Below are positions 7,085-10,650 of a stretch of DNA of 10,650 nt, piece after piece. This DNA is from Wenzhouxiangella sp. (lineage in GTDB: Bacteria > Pseudomonadota > Gammaproteobacteria > Xanthomonadales > Wenzhouxiangellaceae): positions 1 through 10,650 of the forward strand of contig SKQI01000070.1 in assembly GCA_007119095.1 (NCBI GenBank). The letters are read 5' to 3'. Numbering within the stretch: position 1 is the first letter of the stretch; every line of letters begins with the position of its first letter. Both the position numbers and the translations under genes were made by a program. The notes beneath the pieces are model-generated. The model searched no databases. It was given only the letters and a program-made list of their open reading frames with translations, and was not told the DNA's origin.

Positions 7085-8100
7085 GCCGCCGCCCGGCCCG
7101 GGCGGCCGGCCAGTTCCACACACAGTCGTTCCAGGTTGAGCCAGAATTCAGCCCGATCGTTGGACTTCGACATCCGATCGAGGTCGGAAAGCCGGGCCAG
7201 CGCATCGCGCACCCGCTCTGGTCCCAGCCGACGGGCAGACGCTTCCAGGCTCTGGCGGCGGCTGGGCCAGACCTTGAGCGTGTCCAGCGCCCGCCCGGCC
7301 GGCATTTGCCGGCTTAAGGTCTGGAAGGCCTCGACCTGCATCAGCTCACGGGCCAGGGCACCGACAATCAGCGGCATGGGCGTTGCGCCATCGTCCAGGC
7401 CTCGAATGCAGCGCACGCTGGCCCCGGCCTGTCCGGTCATGACCAGCTCGACCAGGCGGAAAGCATCGAAACGCGCACTGTCGGCCACGGCCTCCTTGAG
7501 CTGGGCCAGGTTGAGCTGGCTGCCGTCGCCGTACAGCAGGGCCAGGCGCTCGACCTCTTGCGCGGCGGCAAGCAGGTTGCCTTCCAGGCGATCGGCCAGA
7601 AAGGCGGTGGCGGATTCGTCGGCGCTGATGCCCCGAGCGCGCAATCGGGCCTGGATCCAGCCCGGCAGACGGTGCGGCTTGACGCTCCAGCAAGGCACGA
7701 ATACGCCGGCCTTTTCGACATCGCGAAACCAGGCGGTTTTCTCACTGGCCATTTCCCAGGCCTGGCACTTGATCAGCAGGATATCGTCATGCTGGCCGGA
7801 TGCCCATTCGCGCAGGGCCGCGCCACCTTCGCGCCCCGGCTTGCCGGTGGGCAGACGCAGCTCGATCAGGCGCTGGCTCGCGAACAGCGACAGATTATCA
7901 CTGGCTGAGCCGAACTGACTCCAGTCGTAGCGGCCGTCGGCATCGATGACCACGCGCTCGGCAACCTGGGCCTGGCGCGCGGCCTTGCGAATCGCATCGC
8001 AGGCTTCCTCGACCAGCAGCAGCTCAGGACCGGCAATCAGGTAGATCGAATCCAGGCCCCTGGCGAGCTGGCCGGGCAGTTTTTCCGGGAACAGCTTCAA
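7081..8100 (-). CDS. holA: DNA polymerase III delta subunit
   Basis: Delta subunit of the clamp-loader complex, which opens the beta sliding clamp so it can be loaded on primed DNA. It is 339 residues long against 343 in E. coli, and similarity is spread over the whole length, as is usual for this poorly conserved AAA+-like family. The N-terminus MKLFPEKLPGQLARGLDSIY parallels E. coli MIRLYPEQL. NLSLFASQRL at about 69-78 aligns with the E. coli MSLFASRQ stretch, whose Leu-Phe pair inserts into the clamp. EGNLLAAAQEVERLALLYGDG is the central-domain signature. The start is TTG at 8100-8098, overlapping the lptE stop as TTGA, with GGAG five bases upstream as a good ribosome binding site. No in-frame ATG lies nearby. 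Its stop overlaps the nadD start. Confidence 0.94.
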   Translation of the reverse strand: MKLFPEKLPGQLARGLDSIYLIAGPELLLVEEACDAIRKAARQAQVAERVVIDADGRYDWSQFGSASDNLSLFASQRLIELRLPTGKPGREGGAALREWASGQHDDILLIKCQAWEMASEKTAWFRDVEKAGVFVPCWSVKPHRLPGWIQARLRARGISADESATAFLADRLEGNLLAAAQEVERLALLYGDGSQLNLAQLKEAVADSARFDAFRLVELVMTGQAGASVRCIRGLDDGATPMPLIVGALARELMQVEAFQTLSRQMPAGRALDTLKVWPSRRQSLEASARRLGPERVRDALARLSDLDRMSKSNDRAEFWLNLERLCVELAGRPGRAAA

Positions 8101-8579
8101 ATCGACTCCAGCCGCCTGAGCATGCGCGCGGCCATGGACTGGCGCAGATCATTGCGCAGGAATTCTTCTTCGCGGGTGGCAGCCAGGATTTCCTGCTCGT
8201 CGAAGCTGTAGTCGCGGGTCAGGCGCAGGGTTTCGCGCGGAATAAGCACCTCGCCGTCGCTATCAAACAGCTCGAACTCGACATCGAAAATCAGGATGAA
8301 CTCGCGTACGCGCGCGCCGGCGGCAATGGTCAGGGCCTCGCTGCGCAGGCGCTCGGCGTGAATGCGGAGTTCGGCCGCGCCGTCGGTAGGCGTGCTTTGA
8401 AGATCAACGCCATTGGCACGCAGCACCAGGCTCAGCTCGCGCACGAAAGCGCTGCTGTCATCCGGGCTGACCAACCAGGTCTGCTGCATTACCGCCGGCA
8501 GGCGGGCATCGCCGCGAAGCTGAAAGCCACAGGCCGTCAGGCAGGCAACCAGGGTTAGCAGAAGTAGGGTACGCATCAT
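8097..8579 (-). CDS. lptE: LPS-assembly lipoprotein LptE
   Basis: Outer-membrane lipoprotein that plugs the LptD barrel and helps insert lipopolysaccharide into the outer leaflet. The product is 160 residues, shorter than the 193 of E. coli. It has a lipoprotein signal peptide: MMRT, a hydrophobic run, then the lipobox L-T-A-C with Cys17 as the predicted lipid-modified residue. Gly follows at +2 rather than Asp, consistent with outer-membrane sorting. CGFQLRGDARLP just after the Cys is typical of LptE/RlpB. The Asp/Glu-rich LIFDVEFELFDSDGEVL and the C-terminal NDLRQSMAARMLRRLE also fit. The start is ATG 8579, which overlaps the leuS stop as ATGATG; the second ATG at 8576 is equally possible. 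Its place between leuS and holA is the conserved gammaproteobacterial order and supports the call, because the sequence family is divergent. Confidence 0.93.
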   Translation of the reverse strand: MMRTLLLLTLVACLTACGFQLRGDARLPAVMQQTWLVSPDDSSAFVRELSLVLRANGVDLQSTPTDGAAELRIHAERLRSEALTIAAGARVREFILIFDVEFELFDSDGEVLIPRETLRLTRDYSFDEQEILAATREEEFLRNDLRQSMAARMLRRLESI

Positions 8580-10650
8580 CCGATGACGATATTGACCAGC
8601 TTGTTCGGCACCACGATCACACGGCGCACGGTCTGGCCTTCCGTGAAGCGGCGAACATTTTCCTCGGCCAGGGCCTGGCGCTCGATCTCCTCGCGCGGGC
8701 TATCCGGAGTGAGGGCCAGGCGACCGCGCACCTTGCCGTTGACTTGTACCACAAGGGTTACGGTCTGGCGGACCAGGGCCGATTCATCCACCTCGGGCCA
8801 GCCGGCCTTGAACACCGATCCGGCATGACCCAGCGCCTGCCACAGGGCTTCGGCTATATGCGGGGTGACCGGCGCAATCAGGCGCACGATGCTGCTCCAG
8901 GCTTCCTGACACAGGGCGCGGTCAGCGGTCTCTGCCTGCTGGTAGCGGTTCAGGTGATTACTGAACTCCATGATCGCGGCGATGGCCGTATTGAAGGTAT
9001 AGCGCCGGCCGTAGTCGTCGCCGACCTTGGCAATGGTTTCATGCAGCAGGCGGCGCAGTTCGCGGCCGGCATCGTCAAGAGCGGCAGTATCGAGCGCACT
9101 GTCGCTGCCGCCAGCCTCCAGGTGCGCATGGACGCCGGCCCAGAGCCGCTTCAGAAAACGCCAGGCGCCTTCAACACCGGCATCCGACCATTCCAGCGAC
9201 TGCTCGGGCGGCGAGGCGAACATGGAAAACAGGCGCACGGTATCGGCACCGTACTGTTCGACCAGGGCCTGGGGATCAACGCCGTTGTTCTTCGACTTGG
9301 CCATCTTCTCGACGCCGCCGGCCTCGACCGGCTGGCCGTCAGCGCGCAGCACGGCGCGCAGAAAGCGGCCCTTATCGTCGCGCTCGACATCGATGTCCGC
9401 CGGGTTGAACCACTGCTTGCGACCGGACTCGTCCTCGCGGTAGTAGGTATCAGCCAACACCATGCCCTGGGTCAGCAGGCGGGTGAATGGCTCGTCGACA
9501 TCAACCAGGCCTTCGTCGCGCATCAGCTTGGTCCAGAAGCGGGCATAGAGCAGGTGCAGAATGGCATGCTCGATGCCGCCGATATATTGATCCACCGGCA
9601 TCCAGGCCCGGGTGTTTTCATCGACCATGGCCTGGTCGTTGCCGCTGCAGGTGTAGCGCAGGAAATACCAGGACGAGTCGACGAAGGTATCCATGGTGTC
9701 GGTCTCGCGCCGGGCCGGCTTGCCGCAGTTCGGGCAGGTGGTGTTGACAAAGGCCTCGCAGCGCGCCAGCGGGTTGCCGGCCCCGTCCGGGACCAGGTCT
9801 TCCGGCAGGCGCACCGGCAGATCTTCATCCGGCACCGGCACATCGCCGCAGTCGTCGCAGTGAATGATTGGAATGGGACAACCCCAGTAGCGCTGGCGCG
9901 AGATTCCCCAGTCGCGCAGGCGAAACTGGATCCGGGCGCGTCCCGCCTCGCGCTTTTCCAGGTCATTGACGATGGCCTGAAAACCCGCCTCGCAGCTCAA
10001 GCCATCGTAAGGGCCCGAGTTCAGCAGCTGACCGGTCTTGGTCGCGTAGTCATCGTGCCAGACCTGGGCATCGTAGGCGGCATCTTCCGGGCGGGTGATG
10101 ACCTGGACGATGGGCAGCTCGTACTTCAGGGCAAACTCGAAATCGCGCTCGTCGTGGCCCGGCACGGCCATGATGGCGCCTTCGCCGTAACCCATCAGCA
10201 CGTAGTTGGCGACCCAGACGGGCAGTTCGGCACCGGTCAGCGGATGAATGGCCTTGAGGCCGGTATCCATGCCCAGCTTTTCCTGGGTGGCCAGCTCGGC
10301 CTCGGACACCCCACCCTTCTGACACTGCTCGATAAATGCAGCCAGCTCCGGATTATTGCGAGCGGCTTCCCGGGCCAGCGGATGCTCGGCGGCAACCGCC
10401 ATGTAGGTCGCCCCCATCAGCGTGTCCGGCCGGGTGGTGAAGACCTTGATCGTATCAGCACCACAGGCAAAGCTGATTTCGGCGCCCTCGCTGCGACCAA
10501 TCCAGTTGGCCTGCTGGGTCTTGACGTTATCCGGCCAACCGTCAAGCTGGTCGATGCTGTCCAGCAGCTCCTGCGCGTAGTCGGTAATGCGCAGGTAGTA
10601 CATCGGGATTTCACGTTTTTCGACCAGCGCGCCGGAACGCCAGCCGCGCC
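8576..10650 (-). CDS. leuS: Leucyl-tRNA synthetase (5' end off window)
   Basis: Class Ia aminoacyl-tRNA synthetase that charges tRNA-Leu and edits mischarged products. The window holds about 690 C-terminal residues of a protein usually near 860; the N-terminus with the HIGH motif is beyond the right edge. The frame continues upstream of the first in-window ATG (10603) as RGWRSGALVEKREIP, so that ATG is internal. The CP1 editing domain shows TTRPDT and GHDERDFEF (HDERD at 10142-10156, containing the editing aspartate). Cys pairs CDDC and CPNC (about 9848-9860 and 9725-9736) mark the zinc-binding insertion. The signature loop reads KMAKS at 9293-9307 where E. coli has KMSKS. The C-terminal domain ends VVPNKLVNIVIG. 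It is the first visible gene of the cluster; its stop overlaps the lptE start. The identity is certain. Confidence 0.98.
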   Translation of the reverse strand, partial: RGWRSGALVEKREIPMYYLRITDYAQELLDSIDQLDGWPDNVKTQQANWIGRSEGAEISFACGADTIKVFTTRPDTLMGATYMAVAAEHPLAREAARNNPELAAFIEQCQKGGVSEAELATQEKLGMDTGLKAIHPLTGAELPVWVANYVLMGYGEGAIMAVPGHDERDFEFALKYELPIVQVITRPEDAAYDAQVWHDDYATKTGQLLNSGPYDGLSCEAGFQAIVNDLEKREAGRARIQFRLRDWGISRQRYWGCPIPIIHCDDCGDVPVPDEDLPVRLPEDLVPDGAGNPLARCEAFVNTTCPNCGKPARRETDTMDTFVDSSWYFLRYTCSGNDQAMVDENTRAWMPVDQYIGGIEHAILHLLYARFWTKLMRDEGLVDVDEPFTRLLTQGMVLADTYYREDESGRKQWFNPADIDVERDDKGRFLRAVLRADGQPVEAGGVEKMAKSKNNGVDPQALVEQYGADTVRLFSMFASPPEQSLEWSDAGVEGAWRFLKRLWAGVHAHLEAGGSDSALDTAALDDAGRELRRLLHETIAKVGDDYGRRYTFNTAIAAIMEFSNHLNRYQQAETADRALCQEAWSSIVRLIAPVTPHIAEALWQALGHAGSVFKAGWPEVDESALVRQTVTLVVQVNGKVRGRLALTPDSPREEIERQALAEENVRRFTEGQTVRRVIVVPNKLVNIVIG

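Noticed and set aside
7085..7123. Upstream nadD start adding 13 residues
   Set aside because: The extra residues are Gly/Pro-rich and come from the holA 3' coding end; the ATGA overlap at 7084 and the family N-terminus favour the shorter form.
6461..7918. Plus-strand ORF of 485 codons antisense to nadD and holA
   Set aside because: It crosses two well-identified genes in one antisense frame, has low-complexity Ser/Arg-rich sequence and no recognisable domain. Long antisense frames are usual in GC-rich coding DNA.
10418..10603. ATG at 10603 as the leuS start
   Set aside because: The frame continues upstream with leucyl-tRNA synthetase sequence, and the HIGH-motif domain is missing, so the gene starts beyond the window.

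Overview
The window reads as one stretch of a GC-rich gammaproteobacterial chromosome, probably from the Xanthomonadales/Lysobacterales or a nearby deep branch. That guess rests on protein resemblance and gene order; no marker gene fixes the genus. It is dense housekeeping DNA. I see no insertion sequence, phage gene, CRISPR array, tRNA or rRNA.

Layout from right to left, following transcription. The leuS-lptE-holA-nadD-rsfS-rlmH cluster lies on the minus strand (10650 down to 5539). leuS enters from beyond the right edge. Genes overlap by three or four bases or lie 20 to 32 bases apart, so the cluster looks like one transcription unit. After a 156-base gap holding a long palindromic bidirectional terminator comes maf, the only plus-strand gene (4822-5382). 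A 53-base divergent spacer follows, and then rng and yhdP on the minus strand (4735 down to 1). yhdP continues past the left edge. It is easy to overlook because no stop codon falls inside the window, but I translated its frame from 3266 to the edge and it is open throughout.

Functions fall into three groups. Translation and RNA: leucyl-tRNA synthetase, the ribosome silencing factor RsfS, the 23S rRNA methyltransferase RlmH and RNase G. Replication and cofactor supply: the DNA polymerase III delta subunit and the NAD adenylyltransferase NadD. Envelope: the LPS-assembly lipoprotein LptE and the AsmA-like lipid-transport protein YhdP. Maf is a nucleotide pyrophosphatase that cleans the dTTP/UTP-type pool.

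I found no undescribed multi-gene system. The points worth a second look are modest: the terminator built from 9-base units, the reversed orientation of maf inside a conserved neighbourhood, three genes that start with TTG in a TTGA context (one of them behind a three-codon mini-ORF), and a KMAKS variant in LeuS.
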